A stretch of 32,254 bases of DNA from Oscillospiraceae bacterium (GTDB lineage Bacteria > Bacillota > Clostridia > Oscillospirales > Ruminococcaceae): the NCBI GenBank assembly GCA_018434245.1, contig JAHDPQ010000141.1, positions 1-32,254 on the forward strand, given 5' to 3'. The position numbers and the translations under genes are program-made. The notes beneath the pieces are model-generated. The model was not told the DNA's origin and searched no databases. It was given only the letters and a program-made list of their open reading frames with translations. Shown here piece by piece: positions 8,824-16,579 of the stretch (position 1 is the first letter of the stretch; every line of letters starts with the position of its first letter).

Positions 8824-8852
8824 ATTTTACAGTATATGTCGGGCCGGCGCAA
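8824..8852 (-). promoter_or_regulatory. Candidate promoter of the cysE-cysS T-box transcript
   Basis: On the minus strand: TTGCGC (8852-8847), a 17-base spacer, TAAAAT (8829-8824). It sits just upstream of the T-box stem I. Confidence 0.5.
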
Positions 8853-8903
8853 GATGCCCCCGGCTTTTTAACAAAATTTTTCCCTTAATTTCGTATCCAA
8901 TAG

Positions 8904-9458
8904 CTATGCTACGGAAAAGAGAGAGCGATTTTTTACCGTGTAATTGAAGCCGGATACCACCGTTAGAGACACCGTCAGCCCGGTAAAGAACTGATAGAGG
9001 TACCACAAAGCGGCAGCCCCCCCCCAGCCTTCCAGCCCCAGCCACAGAAGGCCCAGACAGATCCAGATCATCTGGCTGATGGTTTTCAGCTTGCCCAGCT
9101 TGTCAGCAGCGATGACGATCCCCTTGCCCGCCGCCACCAGCCGGATGGAAGTGACTAAAAACTCCCGGGCAAGAATCACGATGACAACCACCGCATGGAC
9201 AATCCCTGCCGGAATAAAGCAGATCATGGCGGCCATGACTAGCAGCTTGTCGGCCAGAGGGTCCATTAGCACGCCAAAGTCGGTGACCAGCCCCTGTTTG
9301 CGGGCGATCATACCGTCGGCCATATCGGTGAGGGAGGCCAGCCCAAAGACCAACAGCGCCCACAGATAGTGGTTGGGAATACTGGACATCAAAAAACAGA
9401 TAAGGAACAGGGGAATCATAAAAATGCGCAGCATGGTAAGCTTGTTGGGCAGGTTCAA
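8904..9458 (-). CDS. pgsA: CDP-diacylglycerol-glycerol-3-phosphate 3-phosphatidyltransferase
   Basis: Integral membrane enzyme of 184 residues that makes phosphatidylglycerol phosphate from CDP-diacylglycerol and glycerol 3-phosphate. The CDP-alcohol phosphotransferase signature DMADGMIAR...GxxxDPLADK is complete (DxxDGxxAR-x8-GxxxDxxxD), with about five to six hydrophobic segments. The start is TTG 9458, giving MNLPNKLTMLRIFMIP, the usual PgsA N-terminus, with AAGGAGG eight bases upstream. The next ATG would cut into TM1. It lies 36 bases downstream of the nitrilase-fold gene and is probably cotranscribed with it. A poor hairpin follows before the cysE promoter; I see no clear terminator. 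Confidence 0.95.
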   Translation of the reverse strand: MNLPNKLTMLRIFMIPLFLICFLMSSIPNHYLWALLVFGLASLTDMADGMIARKQGLVTDFGVLMDPLADKLLVMAAMICFIPAGIVHAVVVIVILAREFLVTSIRLVAAGKGIVIAADKLGKLKTISQMIWICLGLLWLGLEGWGGAAALWYLYQFFTGLTVSLTVVSGFNYTVKNRSLFSVA

Positions 9459-9494
9459 GGCCTTGGCCTCCTTCTTATAATATGGAGCAGACGA

Positions 9495-10520
9495 TCAGTA
9501 CAGGCGGTCAATGTATTGTTGCATAAACTCGCGGTTTTTATCCTGCGTATAGGGATTGCCGATAGCATCCAGCCGGTCCAGATCCAGACTGATGCAGATA
9601 ATGTCCGGCTCGTGGCGGCCGGAAGTTTTGGCCACTACTCCGTTTTTGTGGCGGAGCAGCTCGTTGGGGGCAAAGATTCGCCCTCCCCCTTCCAGAGAAA
9701 AGCCCAGCCCCGTCTCCCCCACCAGACTGCTCTGCACAGCGTACATCCGGTTTTCCTGAGCCCTCATGTTGGGCCCCAAAGAAGAATCCACCGGGGTGTA
9801 CTCATTCAGAAAGGCGTTGGGGCAAAGAATGATTTTGGCTCCCAACCGGCTTGCAATGCGGGCGCATTCAAAGTTGTAGGCATCGGAGCCGATGAGGATA
9901 CTCACAGGCCCCATGGGGGTTTCAAAGAGCTTGACCTCGGTTTCCGGAGGGATTTGTAGCTCCAGCTCCAGGGGGCCCTCGGCAATCTTATCCTGATAGC
10001 CGGCCAGCTCCCCTTCTCCGTTAAAAAAGAAGGCCCGGTGGCAAAGCTCGCTTTCTTCAAAGTAGAGGGTGGAACCTGCCATAATATAAACTTGGTGGTG
10101 GGCTGCCAGAGTGGACATGGTATAGAAGTAAGCGTCAAAAGTCTCATCAGATAGATAAGAAAGCGCATCGTTGAGGCCCTGAGGGTCCACGGGGCAGTCC
10201 TGCTCTCCCGTGGAGGTCAGGCGCTGGGCGTGAGCCTGAAACTGGGGGATAAAGCTCATGGGAAGCAGGCCCGCATAGGCCGGCAAGCAGATGAGCTGGG
10301 CTCTGCGGTTGACGGCATCGGCAATGTAGAGGTTCATATCCACCACATATTCCGCTAGAGAGCCATAGGGCTTGGCCTGCATCTGCAGGGCGGCCACCGT
10401 CACCGATTGGGAGCTGCAAAAGGTCAGATTGTCGGAGGGAAAAATCTCTAGCCGATCCACAATTTTTTCCACTTCTCGCAGGCTGATTTTGCTGCTGCCG
10501 ATCCGGGAAAAGCCATTCAC
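9495..10520 (-). CDS. Nitrilase-fold (carbon-nitrogen hydrolase) protein lacking catalytic Glu and Cys
   Basis: A 341-residue cytoplasmic protein of the carbon-nitrogen hydrolase superfamily. Family landmarks are the N-terminal VTVAALQMQA strand, LICLPAYAG where active members have a PE motif, GYQDK with the catalytic Lys at 178, ILIGSDAYNFECARIAS where active members have ICYD, and the GAKIILCPNAF strand after it. The catalytic Glu position is Ala81 and the nucleophile Cys position is Gly211, so amidase or nitrilase activity is unlikely by the normal mechanism. About 40 N-terminal residues precede the domain. The start is GTG 10520, nine bases after AAGGAGG; an in-frame ATG at 10634 overlaps the opposite promoter and is rejected. 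Operon with pgsA. Role unknown; a binding or scaffold function is possible. Confidence 0.8.
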   Translation of the reverse strand: MNGFSRIGSSKISLREVEKIVDRLEIFPSDNLTFCSSQSVTVAALQMQAKPYGSLAEYVVDMNLYIADAVNRRAQLICLPAYAGLLPMSFIPQFQAHAQRLTSTGEQDCPVDPQGLNDALSYLSDETFDAYFYTMSTLAAHHQVYIMAGSTLYFEESELCHRAFFFNGEGELAGYQDKIAEGPLELELQIPPETEVKLFETPMGPVSILIGSDAYNFECARIASRLGAKIILCPNAFLNEYTPVDSSLGPNMRAQENRMYAVQSSLVGETGLGFSLEGGGRIFAPNELLRHKNGVVAKTSGRHEPDIICISLDLDRLDAIGNPYTQDKNREFMQQYIDRLY

Positions 10521-10560
10521 AGCTGGCGGCCTCCTTCCTTGCGCTCTCGTTACTTTATTT

Positions 10561-10589
10561 AGTATACCGCCCCACTGCTCCGGATGCAA
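10561..10589 (-). promoter_or_regulatory. Promoter of the nitrilase-fold gene and pgsA
   Basis: On the minus strand: TTGCAT (10589-10584), a 17-base spacer, TATACT (10566-10561), 40 bases before the GTG start. Confidence 0.65.
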
Positions 10590-10597
10590 GTCCCCGG

Positions 10598-10626
10598 TTG
10601 AAAAGCTTGCACCATTGGGGTATACT
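10598..10626 (+). promoter_or_regulatory. Promoter of the LUD-phosphatase-dcd operon
   Basis: TTGAAA (10598-10603), a 17-base spacer, TATACT (10621-10626). Transcription should begin near 10633, which rules out the in-frame ATG at 10629 as the normal start of the next gene. It diverges from the nitrilase-fold gene promoter. Confidence 0.75.
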
Positions 10627-10661
10627 TGATGCATATCATTATCTTTTCAGGGGGGACCGAT

Positions 10662-11294
10662 TTGGACAAACATCTGCGCGAAACCATTCAAAAGCACATT
10701 GACCTCACCCTGGATGCCCTGCGGAAAAACCGCTTTGAGGCCGAGTATATCGAAACGCCGGAGCTGCTGCTTCAGCGTTTGGATGAGCTGATGCCTCAGG
10801 GATGCAGCTGCTCGGTGGGCGGCTCTGTCACGCTGGACGAAACCGGGGTACTGGATTATCTAAAGAGCGGCCGTTTTGAGTATTACGACCGGTACCATCC
10901 TCAGGCAGACCAGGAGGAGGTTTTTCATCAGGCCATGAGCTGCGATGTGTACCTCACCAGCTCCAACGCCATCACCGAGGAGGGGGAGCTTTACAACATC
11001 GACGGCCACTGCAACCGTCTGGCCGCCTTGATTTGGGGACCTAAAAAGGTGATTGTGGTGGCGGGCTATAACAAAATCGTCACCGATCTGGACGCCGCCG
11101 CCGACAGAATGCGGTCCATCGCCGCCCCTGCCAACGCCCGGCGTCTGAGCAAAAAGACACCCTGTGTCGCCATCGGCCGCTGTCAGGACTGCTCCTCCCC
11201 CGAGCGCATCTGCTCGCAGGAGCTGATTTCCCGCTGGCAAAGACATCCCGGCAGAATTCATGTGATTATTCTAGGCGGAGAGTATGGATATTGA
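10662..11294 (+). CDS. LUD domain (LutC/DUF162-type) lactate-utilization-like protein
   Basis: A 210-residue cytoplasmic protein with one LUD domain. The motifs SVGGSVTLDETG, YDRYHP, DVYLTSSNAITEEGELYNIDGHCNR and GPKKVIVVAGYNKIV are typical of stand-alone clostridial LUD proteins. Near the C-terminus is a cysteine cluster, CQDCSSPERIC. Related LutC proteins belong to lactate oxidation complexes, but lutA and lutB are not here, so a lactate role is not established. The start is TTG 10662: AGGGGGG lies seven bases upstream, and upstream ATGs fall at or before the predicted transcript start. The stop codon overlaps the next gene start (TGATG), which indicates translational coupling. Confidence 0.85.
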   Translation: MDKHLRETIQKHIDLTLDALRKNRFEAEYIETPELLLQRLDELMPQGCSCSVGGSVTLDETGVLDYLKSGRFEYYDRYHPQADQEEVFHQAMSCDVYLTSSNAITEEGELYNIDGHCNRLAALIWGPKKVIVVAGYNKIVTDLDAAADRMRSIAAPANARRLSKKTPCVAIGRCQDCSSPERICSQELISRWQRHPGRIHVIILGGEYGY

Positions 11295-12022
11295 TGGCCG
11301 GGTTTGATGTTCGCCGCCAAGTGTTAGAGCTGGAAGGCTCTTTCAATGTGCGGGACTTGGGGGGATACCCCACCCGCGACGGCAAACGCATCCAACCCCG
11401 GCGCTTTTTGCGGGCAGGGTCTCTCTACGACCTGAGCGAAAAGGGCCGACAGACTCTACTGGATCTGGGAGTGCACTGCGTCATCGACCTGCGCTCCCGG
11501 GTGGAGCGGGAGCAGATGCCCGATCCCGTGGAAAACCTCCCGGAGTTTACCTTCCATCATGTGCCTATGCTGGACTACATTAACTCCAGTGTGGTGGCCG
11601 GGGAGATGAGTTTCCCCGATTCTTTGGAGGAAATGTATCTGGGCCTTCTGGACAATGCCGGTCACAGCTTCGCCCAAGTGTTCGAGCTGTTTGCCAACCC
11701 TCTTTGCAGCGGCTTTTTGTTCCACTGCACCGCGGGAAAGGATCGCACCGGCATGGTGACCATGCTTCTGCTGGCTCTGGCCGGGGTGGAAGAGGACCTG
11801 ATTGTGGCGGATTACAGCCTCAGTGAGCATTTGGCTCCTCCGGCCCCCGGGGAGCGGCCCCATTACGTCCCTGCCTATGCCCTAACCTCTCCTCCGGAAG
11901 CCATGCGGGTAACACTGGAGTATCTGAATAGCCGATACGGCGGCGTGGAGCCCTATCTTTCCCACATTGGGGTAACCCATGAGCAGCGCAGCAGAGTGCT
12001 ACGAAAGCTACTGGAGGAGTAG
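11294..12022 (+). CDS. Tyrosine-protein phosphatase (Y_phosphatase3 family)
   Basis: A 242-residue cytoplasmic phosphatase. The N-terminal FNVRDLGGYPT motif (residues 17-27) marks the bacterial tyrosine/lipid phosphatase family related to MptpB and IphP. The P-loop HCTAGKDRTG gives nucleophile C145 and phosphate-binding R151, and a lysine at 149 sits inside the loop as in dual-specificity or phosphoinositide-active members. The general-acid aspartate cannot be placed with certainty. The ATG overlaps the LUD stop by one base (TGATG). The substrate (phosphotyrosine, lipid phosphate or other) is not readable from sequence. Confidence 0.9.
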   Translation: MAGFDVRRQVLELEGSFNVRDLGGYPTRDGKRIQPRRFLRAGSLYDLSEKGRQTLLDLGVHCVIDLRSRVEREQMPDPVENLPEFTFHHVPMLDYINSSVVAGEMSFPDSLEEMYLGLLDNAGHSFAQVFELFANPLCSGFLFHCTAGKDRTGMVTMLLLALAGVEEDLIVADYSLSEHLAPPAPGERPHYVPAYALTSPPEAMRVTLEYLNSRYGGVEPYLSHIGVTHEQRSRVLRKLLEE

Positions 12023-12068
12023 CTTTTGCCTATAGTCAGGCCAATTCAAATAGCGGAGGGACAACCTT

Positions 12069-12593
12069 ATGATACTGTCCGGTCTGGAGATTATCCGGCA
12101 GGTGAAAGAGGGGCGGATTGCCATCACCCCTTTTGACGAAAAGTTGGTGGGCCCCAATAGCTGCAACCTGCGGCTCCACAACGAGCTGCTGGTCTATACC
12201 GACCCGGTGCTGGATATGAAACAGCCTCTATCCACCCGGCGGATTCTCATTCCTCCGGAAGGGCTGGTGCTGGAACCGGGTGTACTCTATTTAGGGCGCA
12301 CCTTGGAGCACACCGCCACCGACCACTTTGTCCCCATGCTGGAGGGCCGCTCCTCCATTGGGCGACTGGGGCTGTTTATCCACGTGACGGCAGGGTTCGG
12401 GGACATCGGCTTTTCCGGCTACTGGACGCTGGAAATCCACTGTGTGCATCCGGTGCGCATCTACCCCATGGTGGAAATTTGCCAGATCTACTACCACAAG
12501 ATTGAGGGAGAGCACCGGCTCTACAACAGCGGCAAGTATCAGGACAACAGGGATATTCAGCCCAGCCTGATTTACCGGGATTTTTTAAAGTAG
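12069..12593 (+). CDS. dcd: dCTP deaminase
   Basis: A 174-residue enzyme of the dUTPase/dCTP deaminase trimer family that supplies dUTP (or dUMP in bifunctional members) for thymidylate synthesis. The core motif EGRSSIGRLGLFIHVTAGFGD and the following GYWTLE segment, containing the catalytic glutamate, are intact. The C-terminal KYQDNRDIQPSLIYRDF is standard. GGAGGG lies about eight bases upstream of the ATG. It is the third gene of the plus-strand operon that starts at the 10598 promoter and ends at the 12635 hairpin. Whether it is mono- or bifunctional (DCD-DUT) cannot be settled by eye. Confidence 0.93.
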   Translation: MILSGLEIIRQVKEGRIAITPFDEKLVGPNSCNLRLHNELLVYTDPVLDMKQPLSTRRILIPPEGLVLEPGVLYLGRTLEHTATDHFVPMLEGRSSIGRLGLFIHVTAGFGDIGFSGYWTLEIHCVHPVRIYPMVEICQIYYHKIEGEHRLYNSGKYQDNRDIQPSLIYRDFLK

Positions 12594-12634
12594 CGGTATC
12601 GCCGCTACTTGAGCCTTGGGCCACACAAACAAAC

Positions 12635-12671
12635 AAGGGAGAACCACCTCATCGGAGGGGTTCTCCCTTTT
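12635..12671. terminator. Bidirectional terminator between dcd and tyrS
   Basis: Arms AAGGGAGAACC and GGTTCTCCCTT around a 13-base loop. The plus strand continues TTTATG, and the minus strand continues GTTTGTTTG, so the hairpin can end both convergent transcripts. A second hairpin (AGTAGCGG / CCGCTACT) overlaps the dcd stop but has no T-run. Confidence 0.85.
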
Positions 12672-12697
12672 ATGATGCGCCGCCGCAATAGCAGGCG

Positions 12698-13936
12698 TTA
12701 TGATTCCATCGTCACACGGTGGAACACTTTTTTGCCTTTGCGCAGGATGATTCCCGCAACCAGAGCATCCCTAGAAAGGGCAAGACCGATGTCTGCGACC
12801 TGCTCATACTCCCCGGTTCCGGCATCCAGGCTGATCCCCTTCTGCTGGATCAGCCGCCGGGCCTCTCCCTTGGAGGGGCAGAGCTTGGTCTGCACCAAAA
12901 GATCCATGATGTTGATAGCGTCATCAGTCAAATCCCCTGCGGTCAGCGTGGTGGAGGGCATATGTTCCGCATCCCCGCCGGCAAACAGGTTCCGGGCGGT
13001 TTTGAGAGCCTCGTCAGCATCCTCCTTGGAGTGAACGTCCTTGGTCAGTTCCCAAGCCAGAATTTCCTTAGCCTTGTTGAGCTGACTGCCCTCCCACTGT
13101 TCCATTTCCTCAATCTCTTCGATGGGGACAAAGGTGAGCAGCTTCAGGCAGTTGATGACATCGGCATCATCCACATTGCGCCAGTATTGGAAAAACTCGT
13201 AGGGGCTGGTCTTGTTCCGGTCCAGCCAGACGGCGCCTTTGGAGGTCTTGCCCATTTTGTTGCCGTCCTTGGTAGCCAGCAGAGTAAAGGTCATGCCATA
13301 CACGTCCTTCTGCTCCACCCGGCGAACCAGATCCACACCCTGAATGATGTTGGACCACTGATCGTTGCCCCCAAACTGCATCTCGCAGTTGTGGCGGCGG
13401 TACAGCTCCAAAAAGTCGTAGCTCTGCATGATCATATAGTTGAACTCGATGAAGGAGAGTCCTTTGTCCCACCGGGATTTAAAGCAGTCGTAGCTGAGCA
13501 TCTTATTGACAGAAAAGTGAACTCCCACATCCCGCAGCATCTCCACGTAGTTGAGCTTCATCAGCCAGTCCCCGTTGCGGGCCACAATGGCCTTTTCGGG
13601 GCTGATGTCCACAATGCGGCCCATCTGCTCCAAAAAGCGGTCGGCGTTGTAGTTGATTTCGTCCATCGTGAGCATCTGGCGCATATCGGTGCGGCCGCTG
13701 GGGTCCCCCACCATGGTGGTGCCGGTGCCCAGCAGCAGAATGGGCATGTGGCCCGCCTGCTGCATTCGCTTGATGATGGTCAGCTGCAAAAAGTGTCCCA
13801 CATGCAGGGAGTCGGCGGTGGCATCAAAGCCGATGTAGAAGGTAAGCCCTCCCTCATTCATTCTCTTTTCAATTTCCTCCGGATGGGTCATCTGAGCAAT
13901 CAGCCCTCTGCGGCCCAACTCCTCGAACAGTGTCAT
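12698..13936 (-). CDS. tyrS: Tyrosyl-tRNA synthetase
   Basis: Class I synthetase of 412 residues that charges tRNA-Tyr. Tyr34 begins the substrate pocket motif YIGFDATADSLHVGHF, with the HIGH element as HVGH at residues 45-48. The KMSKS-equivalent loop reads KMGKTSKGAVW, the usual TyrRS form (KxGKT). The C-terminal 80 residues form the S4 RNA-binding domain (RRLIQQKGISLDAGTGEY). The start at ATG 13936 (MTLFEELGRRG) has AGGAG seven bases upstream; 21 codons further upstream stay open but lack a ribosome site. Controlled by the Tyr T-box directly upstream. Confidence 0.97.
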   Translation of the reverse strand: MTLFEELGRRGLIAQMTHPEEIEKRMNEGGLTFYIGFDATADSLHVGHFLQLTIIKRMQQAGHMPILLLGTGTTMVGDPSGRTDMRQMLTMDEINYNADRFLEQMGRIVDISPEKAIVARNGDWLMKLNYVEMLRDVGVHFSVNKMLSYDCFKSRWDKGLSFIEFNYMIMQSYDFLELYRRHNCEMQFGGNDQWSNIIQGVDLVRRVEQKDVYGMTFTLLATKDGNKMGKTSKGAVWLDRNKTSPYEFFQYWRNVDDADVINCLKLLTFVPIEEIEEMEQWEGSQLNKAKEILAWELTKDVHSKEDADEALKTARNLFAGGDAEHMPSTTLTAGDLTDDAINIMDLLVQTKLCPSKGEARRLIQQKGISLDAGTGEYEQVADIGLALSRDALVAGIILRKGKKVFHRVTMES

Positions 13937-13995
13937 TGCCTTTCTCCTTCCCCGTACTAAGTCTTCCATTTCTCTAGTATTGGCAACCGCCAAAC

Positions 13996-14271
13996 ACAAA
14001 AATCCCTCTGCCGGAATTCATTCCAACAGAGGGCGACAAAACCATCGCGGTACCACCTCTATTTGCCGTGGCGTCTCCGCCCACGGCCTTACCGGGTGAT
14101 ACTCACCCATGCACTGTAACGGGTGCTCCCGTCCTCCCTTTTTGCGCCGCAGTTCAGGAGGCGGCTCCGGAGATGTATTCGCGCTGCATCCGCTTGCCCC
14201 CTTCCACCTACCGGAGGCTCTCTGCAAAGCGGTTTTTGCAAAGCTACTTCTTCCCCATCATCGCCCATTTG
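13996..14271 (-). promoter_or_regulatory. Tyrosine T-box leader of tyrS
   Basis: Minus-strand leader RNA that reads uncharged tRNA-Tyr. The T-box sequence AGAGGTGGTACCGCGATG is at 14060-14043. The terminator arms CCCTCTG / CAGAGGG (14033-14004) are followed by ATTTTTGTG. In stem I, TAC at 14177-14175 in the context GCGAATACATC is a Tyr specifier codon. An AGAGAGCC element is near 14220 and a GAAGTAGC segment near 14250. Confidence 0.95.
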
Positions 14272-14277
14272 GAAGAT

Positions 14278-14307
14278 ATTATATCTTAATTCTCGGGCAT
14301 TTGTCAA
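14278..14307 (-). promoter_or_regulatory. Promoter of the tyrS T-box transcript
   Basis: On the minus strand: TTGACA (14307-14302), an 18-base spacer, TATAAT (14283-14278). Confidence 0.85.
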
Positions 14308-14368
14308 GTTCCCACGCCCCGGCAAAAGGCAGATTTGTTAAGAATCTGTAAAACCCCCGGTCCCCTAC

Positions 14369-14397
14369 TTGACATTCGTCCGGCAGGAAGCTAAACT
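14369..14397 (+). promoter_or_regulatory. Promoter of htpG
   Basis: TTGACA (14369-14374), a 17-base spacer, TAAACT (14392-14397). Transcription would start near 14404, at the left edge of the CIRCE element. Confidence 0.85.
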
Positions 14398-14404
14398 GAG
14401 AATG

Positions 14405-14431
14405 TTAGCACTCTGCATTTGCGAGTGCCAG
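14405..14431 (+). promoter_or_regulatory. CIRCE operator (HrcA-binding site) in front of htpG
   Basis: TTAGCACTC, nine bases, GAGTGCCAG. The left arm is a perfect match to CIRCE, and the right arm differs from GAGTGCTAA at two of nine positions. It sits at the transcription start, where HrcA normally represses. The ribosome site and ATG follow at 14452-14466. Confidence 0.92.
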
Positions 14432-14465
14432 TCAAACGACAACACACAGGGAAACGGAGCGATGT

Positions 14466-16391
14466 ATGGTGGAAAAGAAAGCCTTTCAGGCCGAATCCAA
14501 GCGGCTTTTGGACCTTATGATCAACTCGATCTATACCCATAAAGAGATCTTTTTGCGGGAGATTCTCTCCAACGCCAGCGACGCGGTGGACAAGCTCTGC
14601 TACAAGTCTTTGACCGACGAGAGCGTTGGCATGAGCCGGGATGACTTCTTGATCCGCATCAACCGGGATGAGGAAAACCGCGTCATCACCGTGACGGATA
14701 ACGGCATCGGCATGACTCGGGAGGAGCTGGAAAAGAATCTGGGCACCATTGCCAAAAGTGGCTCCCTGGATTTTAAACAGAATCTGGAATCCTCCAATCT
14801 GCCCAAGGGGGAGGACGGCACCGCCCCCATCGACATCATCGGCCAGTTTGGGGTGGGCTTTTATTCCGCCTTTATGGTCAGCGACAAGGTCACCGTCGTC
14901 AGCCGGGCTTGGGGGGAAGATCAGGCTTGGAAGTGGGAATCTTCCGGGGCGGACGGCTACACCATCACCGAGGCCCAGCGGGAAACCGTGGGCACCGACG
15001 TGATTATGGAGATTAAGGCCGACACCGAGGACGAGGATTACAGCCGCTTTTTGCGGGAGTACACCCTAGCCGGGCTGGTGAAAAAATATTCCGACTACAT
15101 CCGCTATCCCATTCAGATGGAGCGGGAGAAGCACCGCGCCATCGAAGGCACCGAGACCGAGGACAGGCCTGCGGAAACCGAAACCTACTACGAGCTGGAA
15201 ACCCTTAACAGCATGGTTCCGGTGTGGCAGCGCAGCAAAAGTGAAGTGACTCAGGAAGATTACTACGCCTTCTACCGGGACAAGTTCTTTGATTTCACCG
15301 ACCCCATCAAGGCTATCCATGTGGATGCCGAAGGGGTGGTCAGCTACAAAGCACTTCTGTTTATTCCCGCCAAGGCAAGCTACGACTACTACACTAAGGA
15401 TTACAAAAAGGGACTGCAGCTCTATTCCAGCGGCGTGCTGATTATGGACAAGTGCGAAGATTTAATCCCCGAGCACTTCCGGTTTGTCCGGGGTGTGGTG
15501 GATTCCCCCGACCTTTCCCTCAACATCTCCCGGGAGATGCTACAGCACAGCCGCCAGCTGAAGGTCATCGCAGGCAACATCGAAAAGAAGATTCGAAACG
15601 AGCTGCTCAAGCTCCAAAAGGACGACCGGGAACACTATGAAGAATTCTTCGCCCAGTTTGGCCTGCAGCTCAAGTACGGGGTACTTCAGGACTTTGGCCG
15701 GGAGAAGGATTCCCTCAAGGACCTGCTCCTCTTCTCCTCCTCCGCCGGGGAAGCTCTCACCACTCTGGCCGAGTACCGGGCCCGGATGAAGGAAGACCAA
15801 AAGGACATCTACTACGCCACGGGAGAGACCGCCGCCCTCATCGAGGCTCTGCCTCAGGCCGAGCTGGTTCGGGAAAAGGGATACGAAATCCTCTACTTCA
15901 CCCACGAGGTGGACGAGTTTGTGGCCCAAACTCTGATGGAATACGACGAGAAGCCCTTTAAATCCGTCAACCGGGACGATCTGGACTTGGAGACCGAGGA
16001 GGAAAAGGAGCAGCTGAAAAAACAGGAGGAGGAACTGGGCGACCTGCTCACCTTTGTCAAGGAAGCGGTGGGGGACAGCGTCAAGGAGGTCAAGCTCTCC
16101 CACAAGCTGCGCAGCCAGCCGGTTTGCCTGACGGCAGGAGGCTCTCTCTCCTTTGAGATGGAGAAGTACCTCAATGCCGTCCAGCCGGAAGCAGGGGCCA
16201 AGGCAGAGCGAATTCTGGAGCTGAACGCCGACCATCCCGTTCTGGCCAAGATGAAGGAACTGCAAGCCGACCAGCCGGAAACAGCCAAGCGGTACGCTCA
16301 GATTCTCTACCATCAGGCAGAGCTGATGGCAGGTCTTGGGGTGGAAAACCCCGCCGCCTACTCCGAGCTTGTCTTTTCTCTGATGGAATAG
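14466..16391 (+). CDS. htpG: Molecular chaperone HtpG (Hsp90)
   Basis: Full-length bacterial Hsp90 of 641 residues, a cytoplasmic ATP-dependent dimeric chaperone. The N-terminal GHKL ATPase domain shows REILSNASDAVDKL, VTDNGIGMT and GQFGVGFYSAFMV. The middle domain includes LYSSGVLIMDKCEDLIPE, RFVRGVVDSPDLSLNISREMLQ and the region near residue 350. The C-terminal dimerisation domain follows an acidic, Lys/Glu-rich linker. The ATG at 14466 has GGAG six bases upstream. It is transcribed alone from a strong promoter with a CIRCE element, which implies HrcA heat-shock control. A terminator follows at 16443. Confidence 0.98.
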   Translation: MVEKKAFQAESKRLLDLMINSIYTHKEIFLREILSNASDAVDKLCYKSLTDESVGMSRDDFLIRINRDEENRVITVTDNGIGMTREELEKNLGTIAKSGSLDFKQNLESSNLPKGEDGTAPIDIIGQFGVGFYSAFMVSDKVTVVSRAWGEDQAWKWESSGADGYTITEAQRETVGTDVIMEIKADTEDEDYSRFLREYTLAGLVKKYSDYIRYPIQMEREKHRAIEGTETEDRPAETETYYELETLNSMVPVWQRSKSEVTQEDYYAFYRDKFFDFTDPIKAIHVDAEGVVSYKALLFIPAKASYDYYTKDYKKGLQLYSSGVLIMDKCEDLIPEHFRFVRGVVDSPDLSLNISREMLQHSRQLKVIAGNIEKKIRNELLKLQKDDREHYEEFFAQFGLQLKYGVLQDFGREKDSLKDLLLFSSSAGEALTTLAEYRARMKEDQKDIYYATGETAALIEALPQAELVREKGYEILYFTHEVDEFVAQTLMEYDEKPFKSVNRDDLDLETEEEKEQLKKQEEELGDLLTFVKEAVGDSVKEVKLSHKLRSQPVCLTAGGSLSFEMEKYLNAVQPEAGAKAERILELNADHPVLAKMKELQADQPETAKRYAQILYHQAELMAGLGVENPAAYSELVFSLME

Positions 16392-16442
16392 CTTTACCCT
16401 TTTGGGAGGCTCCGCCCTGCGCCCCGCTAAACTCTTTAGAAT

Positions 16443-16484
16443 CAATCCCCTCTCGCACATCCGTGCAGGAGGGGATTGTTTTGC
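16443..16484 (+). terminator. Intrinsic terminator of htpG
   Basis: Arms CAATCCCCTC and GAGGGGATTG, with extra GCAC / GTGC pairing in the loop, followed by TTTTG. It lies about 50 bases after the htpG stop. Confidence 0.85.
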
Positions 16485-16520
16485 CGCTATAGAGTTCCCC
16501 TCGCTGGGTATTTCAACGTG

Positions 16521-16562
16521 CAAGCAGCCCAAGCCCTTGCTGTAGGGGCCTTGGGCTGCTTG
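16521..16562 (-). terminator. Long hairpin after the AbrB-like gene
   Basis: Perfect 13-base arms CAAGCAGCCCAAG and CTTGGGCTGCTTG around a 16-base loop that itself holds CCC / GGGG. It lies 18 bases past the stop of the AbrB-like gene. Neither strand has a T-run after it, so it may be a repeat or an RNA-stabilising hairpin rather than a classical terminator. Confidence 0.5.
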
Positions 16563-16579
16563 ATGTGGATGGAGCGTGT

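Noticed and set aside
10621-10634. ATG 10629 as start of the LUD gene (possible leaderless start)
   Set aside because: It overlaps the promoter -10 and the predicted transcript start; TTG 10662 has AGGGGGG at good distance and gives the family N-terminus.
12719-13960. Long plus-strand open frame of 413 codons
   Set aside because: It is antisense to tyrS, which is complete and has a T-box. The frame is a by-product of codon use in a GC-rich gene.
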